From Micromonospora inositola (GTDB taxonomy: Bacteria; Actinomycetota; Actinomycetes; Mycobacteriales; Micromonosporaceae), in assembly GCF_900090285.1 (NCBI RefSeq), contig NZ_LT607754.1, positions 3,181,001 through 3,245,000 on the forward strand: a stretch of DNA of 64,000 nt. Direction: 5' to 3'. A model generated the notes under the pieces. It saw only the letters and a list, made by a program, of their open reading frames with translations, had not been told where the DNA came from and searched no databases. Below, piece after piece: positions 29,833-38,932 of the stretch (positions within the stretch are counted from its first letter, which is position 1; each line of letters opens with the position of its first letter). The position numbers were made by a program, and so were the translations under genes.

Positions 29833-30902
29833 CCGACCTGTACATCCAGGACGTGACGCTGCGGGACGGCATGCACGCCATCGCCCACCGCTACACCGTC
29901 GACCAGGTCCGCACCATCGCCGCCGCGCTGGACGCGGCCGGGGTGGCCGCGATCGAGGTGGCGCACGGCGACGGCCTGGCCGGCTCCAGCGTCAACTACG
30001 GCCACGGCGCGGCCAGCGACGCCGACTGGATCTCCGCCGCCGCGGAGGTGATGACCAGCGCCCGGCTCACCACCCTGCTGCTGCCCGGGATCGGCACCAT
30101 CGCCGACCTGAGAGCGGCGAAGGCGCTCGGGGTGACCAGCGTCCGGATCGCCACTCACTGCACCGAGGCGGACATCTCCGCCCAGCACATCTCCTGGGCC
30201 CGGGAGAACGGCATGGACGTCTCCGGGTTCCTGATGATGTCGCACATGAACGACCCGGCCGGGCTCGCGGCCCAGGCCAAGCTGATGGAGTCGTACGGCG
30301 CGCACTGCGTCTACGTCACCGACTCCGGCGGCCGGCTGCTGATGTCCGACGTGGCGCAGCGCGTCGACGCCTACCGGCAGGTGCTCGAACCGGAGACGCA
30401 GATCGGCATCCACGCCCACCACAACCTGTCGCTCGGGGTGGCCAACAGCGTGCTCGCCGTAGAGCACGGCCGGATCACCGGCGACGCCCCCGCCGGCCCG
30501 GACGCCCCGCAGGGCCGCACCGTCCGGGTCGACGCCTCGCTGGCCGGGATGGGCGCTGGCGCGGGCAACGCCCCGCTGGAGGTCTTCGTCGCGGTCGCCG
30601 AGCTGCACGGCTGGAAGCACGGCTGCGACGTGTTCGCGCTGATGGACGCCGCCGACGACGTCGTCCGCCCGCTCCAGGACCGGCCGGTCCAGGTCGACCG
30701 GGAGACCCTTTCCCTGGGCTACGCGGGCGTCTACTCCAGCTTCCTCCGGCACGCCGAACGCGCCTCCGCGAAGTACGGCGTGGACGTCCGCTCCATCCTG
30801 GTGGAGCTGGGCCGGCGCCGGATGGTCGGCGGCCAGGAGGACATGATCGTGGACGTGGCGCTGGACCTCGCCGGTCGGCGAGAGCAGGAGGAGGTCTCGT
30901 GA
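29829..30902 (+). CDS. nbaI: 4-hydroxy-2-oxovalerate aldolase
   Basis: 357 residues of the DmpG/MhpE TIM-barrel family: [19 protein letters not shown] (metal Asp and catalytic Arg), [15 protein letters not shown], and [20 protein letters not shown] (metal His pair). The C-terminal communication domain ([18 protein letters not shown]) contacts the dehydrogenase partner. It splits 4-hydroxy-2-oxovalerate to pyruvate and acetaldehyde, and the acetaldehyde is channelled to nbaJ product. The 4-bp overlap with nbaJ fits complex formation. Confidence 0.95.
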   Translation: MTDLYIQDVTLRDGMHAIAHRYTVDQVRTIAAALDAAGVAAIEVAHGDGLAGSSVNYGHGAASDADWISAAAEVMTSARLTTLLLPGIGTIADLRAAKALGVTSVRIATHCTEADISAQHISWARENGMDVSGFLMMSHMNDPAGLAAQAKLMESYGAHCVYVTDSGGRLLMSDVAQRVDAYRQVLEPETQIGIHAHHNLSLGVANSVLAVEHGRITGDAPAGPDAPQGRTVRVDASLAGMGAGAGNAPLEVFVAVAELHGWKHGCDVFALMDAADDVVRPLQDRPVQVDRETLSLGYAGVYSSFLRHAERASAKYGVDVRSILVELGRRRMVGGQEDMIVDVALDLAGRREQEEVS

Positions 30903-30950
30903 GCGCGAGGAGTGAGCCGGGTTTGCGAGCCCCGCAGTCGCGAACGAAAG
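30899..30950. repeat. Stop-overlapping intergenic repeat, copy between nbaI and nbaG
   Basis: Begins GTGAGCGCGAGGAGTGAGC (nbaI TGA at 30900-30902 lies inside) and ends TGCGAGCCCCGCAGTCGCG-AACGAAAG. Compared with 28847-28891 it has one substitution near the start and a short extra stretch before TTGCGAG. The GTG at 30899 is in frame with nbaG. Confidence 0.65.
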
Positions 30951-30958
30951 GTGGCGCT

Positions 30959-31732
30959 GTGATCGGCATCGACACGGCGGGCATCGCCGAGCAGCTCGGC
31001 ACGGCGGCCGACACGGCCACCGCGATCCCGCAGCTCGCCGCCGAGACCGGCCTCGACGTCGACGGCGCGTACGCGGTGCAGACCGCGCTGGTGCAGCGCC
31101 GCCTCGACCGGGGCGAGCGGCTGGTCGGGCTGAAGATGGGGCTGACCAGCAAGGCGAAGATGGTCCAGATGGGCGTGGACGAGGTCATCTGGGGCCGGCT
31201 CACCGACGTGATGCGGGTGCCCGACGGCGGCACGGTCGACGTCGGCGACTTCATCCACCCGCGGGTCGAGCCGGAGGTGGCCTTCCTGCTGGACCGGCTG
31301 CCGGAGCCCGGCGAGGCGCTGGGCTCCTTCGCCGACGCGGTCCGCGCGGTGGCCCCGGCGATCGAGCTGATCGACTCCCGGTACGCCAACTTCACCTTCT
31401 CCCTGCCGGACGTGATCGCCGACAACACCTCGGCCGCCGCGTTCGTCGTCGGGCCGTGGTCGCCGGTGCCGGACGGGCTGGACAACCTCGGCGTGCTGCT
31501 GGAGATCGACGGGCGGGTGGCCCAGGTCGGTTCCACGGCGGCCATCCTCGGCGATCCGCGCCGGGCGCTGGACGAGGGCATCCGGCTGGCCGGGCGGCAC
31601 GGCGTCCGCCTCCGTGAGGGCTGGGTATTCCTCGCCGGTGCCGCCACGGCCGCCGTCCCGCTGCGTCCGGGCGCCCACGTCCGGGCCGTGGTCGAGCGGC
31701 TCGGCACCGCGTCGGTGCGGGCCGCCTCATGA
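30959..31732 (+). CDS. nbaG: 2-oxo-3-hexenedioate (4-oxalocrotonate) decarboxylase
   Basis: 257 residues, paralogue of nbaH in the same hydratase/decarboxylase family: [52 protein letters not shown] and [15 protein letters not shown]. The VEPEVAF and LIDSRY parts carry the metal site. It decarboxylates 2-oxo-3-hexenedioate to 2-oxopent-4-enoate, feeding nbaH. GTG 30959 was chosen; GTG 30899 would add 20 residues read from the intergenic repeat. Stop overlaps nbaF (ATGA). Confidence 0.88.
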   Translation: MIGIDTAGIAEQLGTAADTATAIPQLAAETGLDVDGAYAVQTALVQRRLDRGERLVGLKMGLTSKAKMVQMGVDEVIWGRLTDVMRVPDGGTVDVGDFIHPRVEPEVAFLLDRLPEPGEALGSFADAVRAVAPAIELIDSRYANFTFSLPDVIADNTSAAAFVVGPWSPVPDGLDNLGVLLEIDGRVAQVGSTAAILGDPRRALDEGIRLAGRHGVRLREGWVFLAGAATAAVPLRPGAHVRAVVERLGTASVRAAS

Positions 31733-32151
31733 CGGCCCGCGTCGTCGGCGGGAAGGCCGTGCCGCGCGGGGCGTTCCCGCACGTCAAGGTCGCGGGTGGG
31801 TTCGTCTTCGTCTCCGGTACGTCCTCCCGACGGCCGGACAACACCTTCGCTGGCGTCCAGGTGGACGAGTTCGGCACCACCGACCTCGACATCCGGGTGC
31901 AGACCCGGGCCGTCATCGAGAACATCCGGGACCTGCTGCGGTCGGTCGGCGCCGAGCTTTCCGATCTCGTCCAGGTCACCAGCTACCTGGTCAACATGAA
32001 CGACTTCGGTGGGTACAACGAGGTGTGGGCGGAGTTCTTCGACGCCACCGGGCCGACCCGGACGACGGTGGCGGTGCACCAGTTGCCGCACCCGCACCTG
32101 CTGATCGAGATGCAAGCCGTCGCCCTGCTCCCCCAAGGAGGTCAGTCGTGA
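31729..32151 (+). CDS. nbaF: RidA-family 2-aminomuconate deaminase
   Basis: 140 residues of the RidA (YjgF/YER057c) family: [39 protein letters not shown] and [18 protein letters not shown], ending with the family His-Leu-Leu-Ile-Glu-Met block ([15 protein letters not shown]). Generic RidA proteins hydrolyse enamines/imines; in aminophenol and nitrobenzoate pathways a dedicated member deaminates 2-aminomuconate. Its place between decarboxylase and dioxygenase genes strongly suggests that role. Overlaps both neighbours by 4 bp. Confidence 0.85.
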   Translation: MTARVVGGKAVPRGAFPHVKVAGGFVFVSGTSSRRPDNTFAGVQVDEFGTTDLDIRVQTRAVIENIRDLLRSVGAELSDLVQVTSYLVNMNDFGGYNEVWAEFFDATGPTRTTVAVHQLPHPHLLIEMQAVALLPQGGQS

Positions 32152-32672
32152 GTGAGATTGCCGAGCCGTTCAGCTTTCCCGGCTGGATCGCGCAGAACCA
32201 GCACCTGCTCAAGCCGCCGGTCGGCAACAAGGAGATGCTGCCGGGCAGCGACGACTTCATCGTCATGGTGGTCGGTGGGCCGAACCAGCGCACCGACTTC
32301 CACGTCGACCCGTACGAGGAGTTCTTCTACCAGGTCAAGGGCAACATGCACGTCAACCTGATGACCCCGGACGGGCCGCGTACGGTGCACGTCCGCGAAG
32401 GTCAGATGTGGATGCTGCCCCGCAACACCCCGCACTCCCCGCAGCGGCCGGAGGCCGGCTCGATCGGAATGGTGATCGAGCGGGTCCGCGAGGAGGGCAC
32501 GCTGGAGAAGTTCCAGTGGTACTGCCCGGAGTGCGGGCACAAGGTGCACGAGGTGGAGCTCCAGGTCCGCGACATCGCCGCCGACCTGCCCCCGGTGTTC
32601 CAGGAGTTCTACGCCGACGAGAAGGCGCGCACCTGCGAAAAGTGCGGCGCGCTGCACCCGGGCAAGGGCTGA
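32148..32672 (+). CDS. nbaC: 3-hydroxyanthranilate 3,4-dioxygenase
   Basis: 174-residue cupin of the bacterial HAO type. The catalytic iron ligands are visible as His52 and Glu58 ([13 protein letters not shown]) and His96 ([10 protein letters not shown]). A second, rubredoxin-like iron site is formed by CPEC (126/129) and CEKC (163/166). It opens the ring of 3-hydroxyanthranilate to 2-amino-3-carboxymuconate semialdehyde. GTG 32148 overlaps the nbaF stop and has a full AAGGAGGT site (32135-32142), the strongest in the operon. Confidence 0.96.
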   Translation: MSEIAEPFSFPGWIAQNQHLLKPPVGNKEMLPGSDDFIVMVVGGPNQRTDFHVDPYEEFFYQVKGNMHVNLMTPDGPRTVHVREGQMWMLPRNTPHSPQRPEAGSIGMVIERVREEGTLEKFQWYCPECGHKVHEVELQVRDIAADLPPVFQEFYADEKARTCEKCGALHPGKG

Positions 32673-33703
32673 TGGCTGTTGCTGGCCGGCCGCCGGGTCC
32701 GTCGCGGTCCCCGGTGGTGGACGTGCACACGCATGTCGTACCGAAGGGGTGGCCGGACCTCGCCGCGGCGTGCGGCGGGTCCGGCTGGCCCTGGCTGCGG
32801 GTGGACTCCGAGCGCGCCGCCATGATCATGGTGGGGGAGACGGAATTCCGCCCGGTCGGCGCGGAGTGCTGGGACGCGGAGACCCGGCTGGCCGACATGG
32901 CCGCCGACGGCGTCGACGTGCAGGTGGTCTCGCCGACCCCGGTCTTCTTCTCCTACGACCGGCCGGCCGACCAGGCCGTGAAGGTGGCCCGGATCTTCAA
33001 CGACCTCACCGTGCAGGTCACCGCGGCCGGCGGCGACCGGCTGGTGCCGTTCTGCCAGGTGCCGTTGCAGGACCCCGACGCCGCCTGCGCCGAACTGGAC
33101 CGCTGCCTGGCGGCGGGCCACGTCGGCGTGGAGATCGGCAACCACGTCGGCGACCGCGACCTGGACGACGCGGGGATCGTGCAGTTCCTGACCCACTGCG
33201 CCGAGGTGGGTGCGCCGGTCTTCGTGCACCCCTGGGACATGCCGGGCGGCCCCCGGCTGGACCGGTGGATGGCCCGCTGGCTCACCGGCATGCCCGCCGA
33301 GACGCACCTGTCGGTGCTGGCGCTGATCCTCGGCGGCGTCTTCGACCGGGTCCCGGAGAGCCTGCGCATCTGCTTCGCACACGGCGGCGGCAGCTTCCCG
33401 TTCTGGCTGGGCCGCGCCGACAACGCCTGGCACCGCCGCGGCGACCTGGTACGCGGCGCCTCCACCGCCCCGCCCAGCTCCTACGTCGACCGGTTCAGCG
33501 TCGACTCGGTCGTCTTCGAGCCCGCCGCGCTGCGGCTGCTGGTGGACACGATGGGAGAGGACCGGGTGCTGGTCGGCAGCGACTACCCGTACCCGCTGGG
33601 GGAGCGGCCGGTCGGCGCGGTGGTCCGCAAGGCCGACTTCCTCACCGCCGACCAGCGCGACAAGCTCCTCTCCCGCAACGCCCTGCGCTTCCTGTACGGC
33701 TGA
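32672..33703 (+). CDS. nbaD: 2-amino-3-carboxymuconate 6-semialdehyde decarboxylase (ACMSD)
   Basis: 343-residue amidohydrolase-family decarboxylase. Zinc ligands: His19 and His21 in VVDVHTHVVP, a later His in FVHPWDM, and Asp in VGSDYPYPLG; the HGGGSFPFWLGR segment is diagnostic of ACMSD. It removes CO2 from the product of nbaC, diverting it from spontaneous quinolinate formation to 2-aminomuconate semialdehyde, the substrate of nbaE. It shares one base with nbaC (TGATG). Confidence 0.95.
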   Translation: MAVAGRPPGPSRSPVVDVHTHVVPKGWPDLAAACGGSGWPWLRVDSERAAMIMVGETEFRPVGAECWDAETRLADMAADGVDVQVVSPTPVFFSYDRPADQAVKVARIFNDLTVQVTAAGGDRLVPFCQVPLQDPDAACAELDRCLAAGHVGVEIGNHVGDRDLDDAGIVQFLTHCAEVGAPVFVHPWDMPGGPRLDRWMARWLTGMPAETHLSVLALILGGVFDRVPESLRICFAHGGGSFPFWLGRADNAWHRRGDLVRGASTAPPSSYVDRFSVDSVVFEPAALRLLVDTMGEDRVLVGSDYPYPLGERPVGAVVRKADFLTADQRDKLLSRNALRFLYG

Positions 33704-33742
33704 CCACCGGCCGTGCGGAGCCGCGACCGGGCGGGTCGGCGC

Positions 33743-35248
33743 GTGAGAAGTGCGCCGGGCCGATCATCCGGGCAGGATGGCGGCAGGGCCGAGCCGCACG
33801 ACCTGACCGCGCTGGAGCAGGCCGCCGCGATCGCCCGCGGCGAGCTGTCCAGCGTGGAGCTGGTCGGGCACCAGCTGACCCGGGTGGACGCGCTCGGCGA
33901 CACGGTCGGCGCGTTCGTCACCGTGACGCCGGAGCTGGCCGTCGAGGCGGCCCGCGCCGCCGACGCGGCGCCGGCCGAGCAGCGCGGTCCGCTGCACGGC
34001 GTACCGACCGCGATCAAGGACCTCACCCTGACCGCCGGGGTGCGGACCACCTTCGGCTCCGCCGCCTTCGCCGACTTCGTGCCGCCGGTCGACGCCGACG
34101 TGGTCCGGTTCATCAGGGCCGCCGGGCTGGTCAGCCTCGGCAAGACCACCACCTCCGAGCTGGGCTGCTCGCTCTACTCCGAGGGGCTGGTCGCGCCACC
34201 GGCCCGCAACCCGTGGGACCTCGCGTACACGGCGGGCGGGTCCAGCGGTGGCGCGGCGGCCGCGGTGGCGGCCGGGCTGGTGCCGGTGGCCCAGGGCTCC
34301 GACGGCGGCGGCTCGCTGCGCATCCCGGCGTCGCTCTGCGGCCTGGTCGGCTACAAGCCCAGCCGGGGACTGGTCTCCAGCGGGCCGCTCGGCTTCGGCG
34401 CGTTCGGGCTGCCGACGAACGGCCCCATCGGGCGGACCGTCGCCGACGTCGCCGCGCTGCTCGACGTCATGGCGCAACCGGCGCCCGGCGAGCCCTACCT
34501 GCCCCCGGCCGCCCCCGCCGGCGGTTACCTGGCCGCGGCCCGCGAGGCCGCGCCGGGCCGGCTGCGGATCGGCCGCTTCACCACCCCGATGCTCGCCGAG
34601 GAGCCCATCCACCCCGACTCCGTCGTCGCCGTCGACCTGGCCGCCGGGCTGCTCACCGCGGCCGGCCACGAGGTGGTCGAGGTGCCCGCGCCGCTCGGCC
34701 CCGAGGCGTGGCCGCTCTTCGAGACCGTCTGGTACGTCCTGGCGCTCTCCCCGGTGCCGCCCGAGCGGGAGAGCGAGCTGCTGCCGCTGACCCGGCTCCT
34801 CCGCTCCCGGGGCGCGGCGGTCGGCGCCGGCGCGCTGATGGCCACCCTCGGCGAGCTGCAGGCCCAGGTGCGCCTCGGCGCCCGCCGGACCGCCGGCTGT
34901 GACCTGCTGCTCTGCCCGACGCTGGCCGCGCCGCAGGCGCCGGTGGGTTCGTTCGCCGCCCTCGACCCGGCCGAGGATTTCGACCGGCAGCGCCGGTTCT
35001 CGCCCTACTGCGCGATTTTCAACGTGACCGGCGAACCGTCCGTTTCGCTGCCGGTCGGCCGTACCGCCGGAGGGTTGCCCGTCGGGGTACTCCTCACCGG
35101 CCGGTACGGCGCCGACGCCGCATTGATCGCCACCGCCGCGCAACTGGAGCACGCGAGTGGCGGGTGGGATCACCACCCCGCAATCTGGCGGGCCGTCGAC
35201 TCCGCTAACGTGAATACCACAAGCGGAGTCGGGGAATCGTCTCCTTGA
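33743..35248 (+). CDS. Amidase signature family hydrolase
   Basis: About 500 residues with the amidase catalytic triad: Lys in [20 protein letters not shown], the Gly/Ser loop [17 protein letters not shown], and Ser in [22 protein letters not shown]. It hydrolyses an amide; the substrate is unknown. It follows nbaD by 40 bp on the same strand, so it may belong to the operon and could stand in for the missing N-formylkynurenine formamidase (inference; known KynB enzymes are from other families). The start is uncertain: GTG 33743 or GTG 33713, neither with a good ribosome binding site. Confidence 0.8.
   Translation: MRSAPGRSSGQDGGRAEPHDLTALEQAAAIARGELSSVELVGHQLTRVDALGDTVGAFVTVTPELAVEAARAADAAPAEQRGPLHGVPTAIKDLTLTAGVRTTFGSAAFADFVPPVDADVVRFIRAAGLVSLGKTTTSELGCSLYSEGLVAPPARNPWDLAYTAGGSSGGAAAAVAAGLVPVAQGSDGGGSLRIPASLCGLVGYKPSRGLVSSGPLGFGAFGLPTNGPIGRTVADVAALLDVMAQPAPGEPYLPPAAPAGGYLAAAREAAPGRLRIGRFTTPMLAEEPIHPDSVVAVDLAAGLLTAAGHEVVEVPAPLGPEAWPLFETVWYVLALSPVPPERESELLPLTRLLRSRGAAVGAGALMATLGELQAQVRLGARRTAGCDLLLCPTLAAPQAPVGSFAALDPAEDFDRQRRFSPYCAIFNVTGEPSVSLPVGRTAGGLPVGVLLTGRYGADAALIATAAQLEHASGGWDHHPAIWRAVDSANVNTTSGVGESSP
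35198..35230. terminator. 9-bp inverted repeat inside the amidase 3' end
   Basis: GACTCCGCT (35198-35206) and AGCGGAGTC (35222-35230) around 15 bases, overlapping the last codons of the amidase. It may act as an attenuator or terminator at the end of the operon; no U-tract follows. Confidence 0.35.
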
Positions 35249-35302
35249 TCGTCCACCCGACCCGGAATTCCTGGTCTAACTTTCCGCCTGGGGGCGTTGG
35301 GG

Positions 35303-35605
35303 TTGTCTGTTACCGAGACGTTGCTGGTCTTCGTCGGCATCCCGGCGGCCGCGGTGCTGGTGATCGCCGGACTGGCACTCGCCGGCGGCCGTGGCGGCAG
35401 TGGCGGCGCGAAGCGCTACCGGCCGGGCCGACCCTTCGACTTCACTCCGGTCTGGTTCCTCGGCCGCCCGGAGCAGCTGGCCGACTCGGCCGGCACCGCG
35501 CTGGCGGCGGGCGCGCAGGCGCCGGCGCTGACCAGCCACAAGCTTGAGAAGGCCGGCGTCGAGGCGCCGGCCGGTGGAACCGGAGGCGCAAGTGACCGTT
35601 GGTGA
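35303..35605 (+). CDS. Small single-pass membrane protein, unknown function
   Basis: About 100 residues. An N-terminal membrane helix (SVTETLLVFVGIPAAAVLVIAGL), a Gly/Arg hinge (GGRGGSGGAKRYRPGRP) and a soluble tail with FDFTPVWFLGRPEQL. I recognise it only as a type of small actinobacterial protein found beside DUF5130 genes. The start appears to be TTG 35303 (alternative TTG 35297); GGGGCG lies just upstream. It overlaps the next gene by 14 bp, so the two are coupled. Confidence 0.6.
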   Translation: MSVTETLLVFVGIPAAAVLVIAGLALAGGRGGSGGAKRYRPGRPFDFTPVWFLGRPEQLADSAGTALAAGAQAPALTSHKLEKAGVEAPAGGTGGASDRW

Positions 35606-35999
35606 GAAGCAGACCGGGACGGGTACCCCGCCCGAGGTGCTGGACGGGCCGTTCTCGACCCGCCAGCTGCTCCGCATCGACGAGGCGCTCCGCCTGGCCG
35701 ACCAGGGCACCGGCCTGGTCTTCTCGGTCTACGTGGGCGGTCTCGACGAGCCGATCCGGGAGCACGCCCAGCGGCTGCACCGCCAGCTCGCCGAGCCCGA
35801 CAAGTCGGTCCTGATCGCCGTGTCGCCCAACCAGCGGCAGCTGGAGATCGTCACCGGTCGGTACGCGCGCAAGCGCATCCCGGACACGTACGCCAAGCTC
35901 GCCGCGCTCTCCATGGTGGCCTCCTTCGGCGGCGGCGACCTGGCCGGCGGCATCATCCAGGGCCTCGACCAGCTCGCCAGCCACGCCGGCAAGGGCTGA
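35592..35999 (+). CDS. DUF5130 family protein
   Basis: 135 residues resembling actinobacterial DUF5130/TPM-like domains: FSTRQLLRIDEALRLADQGTGLVFSVYVGG, then SVLIAVSPNQRQLEIVTGRYARKRIPD and SMVASFGGGDLAGGIIQGLDQL. No signal or membrane segment. TPM domains are implicated in photosystem repair and other processes; here the role is unknown. GTG 35592 is five bases after GGAGG (35582-35586). A strong terminator follows. Confidence 0.78.
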   Translation: MTVGEKQTGTGTPPEVLDGPFSTRQLLRIDEALRLADQGTGLVFSVYVGGLDEPIREHAQRLHRQLAEPDKSVLIAVSPNQRQLEIVTGRYARKRIPDTYAKLAALSMVASFGGGDLAGGIIQGLDQLASHAGKG

Positions 36000-36013
36000 T
36001 CCTCGCTACGCGA

Positions 36014-36047
36014 AAAGCCCGGCCCGCGAACGCGGGCCGGGCTTTTG
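36014..36047. terminator. Bidirectional intrinsic terminator
   Basis: 15-bp perfect stem (AAAAGCCCGGCCCGC at 36014-36028, complement at 36033-36047) with loop GAAC. The A-run on one side and T-run on the other make it a textbook intrinsic terminator in both directions, serving the DUF5130 gene and the convergent pepN. Confidence 0.92.
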
Positions 36048-36167
36048 CTGTCACCGCGTCGCCGATCTGACGGTGTCAGGGTGGCGATGATGCCGCCACA
36101 TCGCCGATCTGGAGTCGATCGTGCGGCGGGGCGGCCCGAGCGACAGCCGGGACCGCCCCGTCGAGCG

Positions 36168-38723
36168 TCAGGCGCTCCGGGCGTCCTTGGCGCGGGCCTG
36201 CAGGGCGCGCACCACGCCGTCGCGGCCCTCGGCGACCAGCCGGCGCAGCGGCGCCGGGTGGCCCTCGCCGGCCAGCCACGCGTCGGTCGCCGCCACCGTC
36301 TCCTCCTCGACCAGGTACGCCGGGTAGGCGAGCTGGGTGAACTCCTGCGCCGGCTCGCTGTCCCGGCTGGCCCAGACCTGGGCCACCACCTGGAAGTACT
36401 TCTCCCGGTACGGCGCGACCAGGTCGACCTGCGCCGGGTGCGCGAAGCCCTGCAGCAGCGCCCGGTGCCGCCAGTTCGGCAGCGCCTCCGGGCCGGTGAG
36501 CTGCGCCCACACCGCCGCCTTGTTCTCCGCCGTCGGCACCAGCGCGTGCGCGTACGCGGCCTCCCGCTCGCCGCTGGCCGTGCGGTCGGTCGCCAGCTCG
36601 GCCTCGACCTCGGCGGCACCCGCCGCGCCGTTGGCCACGAGGGCCTGGAGCACCGTCCAGCGCAGCTCGGTGTCCACGGTCAGCCCGGTCGGCACCTCGG
36701 CGCCGTCCAGCCAACCGCGCAGCGTCGCCAGGTCCTCGTCGGAGCGGGCCGCCGAGGTGTACGCCCGGGCCCAGGCGAGCTGGAAGCCGCTGCCCGGCTC
36801 CGCCGCGGCCAGGGCGTCCTTCGCGGTCCGGGCCAGCTCGGCCCAGCCGGTCGGCGCCCACGCCGGGTCGGCGTAGAAGGTGAGCGTGGTGGTCGCCTGC
36901 CGCAGGGTGGCGGTGACCAGGTTGATGTCGGTCTCGGCGGGCAGGCCGGCCAGCACCAGCGCGACGTAGTCGCGGGCGGCGAGCTCGGCGTCGCGGGTCA
37001 TGTCCCAGGCGGCGGTCCAGCAGAGCGCCCGGGCCAGCGACGACTCGAAGCCGGCGATGTGCTGCACCACGTTCGCCATCGACCGCTCGTCCAGCCGCAG
37101 CTTGGTGTACGTCAGGTCGTCGTCGTTGAGCAGCAGCACGTCGGCGGCGGGCTTGCCGTGCAGCGCGGAGAGCTCGGTCTGCTCCCCGGTCACGTCGACC
37201 TCGATCCGCTCGCGGCGGATCAGCCGGCCGTCGGTCAGGTCGTAGAGGCCAACCCCGATCCGGTGGGTACGCAGCGTCGGGTGCCCGGCCGGCGCCTCCT
37301 GGCGGACCAGCACCCGCTGGTACGCCCCGTCGGCCCCGGTGGTCACCTCGGGGCGCAGCGTGTTGACCTGCGCCGTCTCCAGCCACTGCGCGGCGAACTT
37401 GCGCAGCTCCCGGCCGGAGGCGGTCTCCAGCTCCGACAGCAGGTCGTCGAAGGTGGCGTTGCCCCAGGCGTGCTTGCCGAAGTACGCCCGCAGGCCGGCC
37501 AGGAACGGCTCCTCGCCGACGTACGCGACGAGCTGCTTGAGCACGCTGGCGCCCTTGGCGTACGTGATGCCGTCGAAGTTGACCTCGACCGCCTCCAGGT
37601 CCGGCATCTCACAGTAGACCGGGTGGGTGGAGGAGAGCTGGTCCTGCCGGTAGCCCCAGTTCTTCCGGATGGACAGGAAGGTCGTCCACGCGTCGCGGAA
37701 CCGGGTGGCGTGGGTGTTGCACCAGTGGCTGGCCCACTCGGCGAACGACTCGTTCAGCCACAGGTCGTTCCACCAGCGCATGGTGACCAGGTCACCGAAC
37801 CACATGTGCGCCAGCTCGTGCAGGATCGTGTTCGCCCGCTGCTCGTACTCGAAGTCGGTGACCTGCGAGCGGAAGATGTAGTGCGACTCGGCGTGGGTGA
37901 CGCAGCCGAAGTTCTCCATCGCGCCGGCGTTGAAGTCCGGCACCCAGAGCTGGTCGTACTTGGGCAGCGGGTAGCGCACCCCGAACTTCTCGTGGAAGAA
38001 GTCGAAGCCCTGCTTGGTGATCAGGAACAGGTCGTCCGAGTCCAGGTACTGCGCCATGGAGGCCCGGCAGAAGACGCCCAGGTCGATCCCGTCGTGGCTG
38101 TCCCGCACCTCGTGGTACGGCCCGGCGCAGAGCGCGGTGATGTAGGTGCTCATCCGCGCCGACTCGGCGAAGTGGACGGTCTTGAGCGCCTCGCCGGCCG
38201 GTTCCTCCCGCTCCACCGGCATGTTGGACACCACCCGCCAGTGGTCCGGGACGGTGGCGTGCCAGGTGTAGACGCTCTTCAGGTCGGGCTGGTCGAAGCA
38301 GGCGAAGACCTTCTGCGCGTCCGCCGTCTCGAACTGGCTGTACAGGTAGGTCTCCCCGTCGACCGGGTCCACCGTGCGGTGCAGGCCCTGCCCGCTGTTC
38401 GAGTACCCGAAGTCCGCGTCCACCACCAGGGTGTTCTCCGCGTCCAGACCGGACAGCGTGAGGCCCTTCTCGGCCGACCAGCCGGAGATGTCGACGGGTG
38501 CGCCGTTGAGCGTCGCGGACCGGACCGAGTCGGCGGCCACCTCGATGAACGTGCTCGCCCCCGGCTCGGCGCAGCGGAACCGGACCTCCGTCACCGAGCG
38601 GAACGTGCGGCCGGTGGCCTGCACGGCGGTCGACAGGTCAAGGCTGATGTCGTACCCGGTCACGTCGAGCAGGCGGGCCCGCTCGGTGGCCTCGACCTGG
38701 GTCAGATTGCGCACTCCCGGCAC
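36168..38723 (-). CDS. pepN: Aminopeptidase N (M1 family)
   Basis: 851 residues. The GAMEN exopeptidase motif is in FNAGAMENFGCVTHAE; the zinc motif HELAHMWFGDLVTMRWWNDL continues to WLNESFAEW, giving HEXXH and the downstream Glu. A C-terminal ERAP1-like helical domain follows. It removes N-terminal residues from peptides in the cytosol. GTG 38723 (protein starting VPGVRNLTQ) fits the mycobacterial homologue Rv2467; the open frame further upstream is Arg-rich and not conserved. It is divergent from an Rv2466c-like gene, as in Mtb. Confidence 0.94.
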   Translation of the reverse strand: MPGVRNLTQVEATERARLLDVTGYDISLDLSTAVQATGRTFRSVTEVRFRCAEPGASTFIEVAADSVRSATLNGAPVDISGWSAEKGLTLSGLDAENTLVVDADFGYSNSGQGLHRTVDPVDGETYLYSQFETADAQKVFACFDQPDLKSVYTWHATVPDHWRVVSNMPVEREEPAGEALKTVHFAESARMSTYITALCAGPYHEVRDSHDGIDLGVFCRASMAQYLDSDDLFLITKQGFDFFHEKFGVRYPLPKYDQLWVPDFNAGAMENFGCVTHAESHYIFRSQVTDFEYEQRANTILHELAHMWFGDLVTMRWWNDLWLNESFAEWASHWCNTHATRFRDAWTTFLSIRKNWGYRQDQLSSTHPVYCEMPDLEAVEVNFDGITYAKGASVLKQLVAYVGEEPFLAGLRAYFGKHAWGNATFDDLLSELETASGRELRKFAAQWLETAQVNTLRPEVTTGADGAYQRVLVRQEAPAGHPTLRTHRIGVGLYDLTDGRLIRRERIEVDVTGEQTELSALHGKPAADVLLLNDDDLTYTKLRLDERSMANVVQHIAGFESSLARALCWTAAWDMTRDAELAARDYVALVLAGLPAETDINLVTATLRQATTTLTFYADPAWAPTGWAELARTAKDALAAAEPGSGFQLAWARAYTSAARSDEDLATLRGWLDGAEVPTGLTVDTELRWTVLQALVANGAAGAAEVEAELATDRTASGEREAAYAHALVPTAENKAAVWAQLTGPEALPNWRHRALLQGFAHPAQVDLVAPYREKYFQVVAQVWASRDSEPAQEFTQLAYPAYLVEEETVAATDAWLAGEGHPAPLRRLVAEGRDGVVRALQARAKDARSA

Positions 38724-38932
38724 TGTTCGTCTCCATCCCACTCGCGCCGCGTCCCGGCGGCCCCGCTTCGCCGGCCCGTTCGTGGCGGCCGGTCCGGTCC
38801 GAGTCTTCCATGTACCGACACCTTCGGTGGTCGAGGTCACGCTCTCATTCCGGTACCGGTCGATGCCGTCGGGGGTGAGGATCGGGGGAGGCGCCGGGCT
38901 CACCGGCGCACCCGTCGTGAAGGGATCTCACC

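Noticed and set aside
32749..34902. Plus-strand open frame of about 717 codons
   Set aside because: Out of frame with nbaD and the amidase, Arg/Gly-rich; both real genes have intact motifs.
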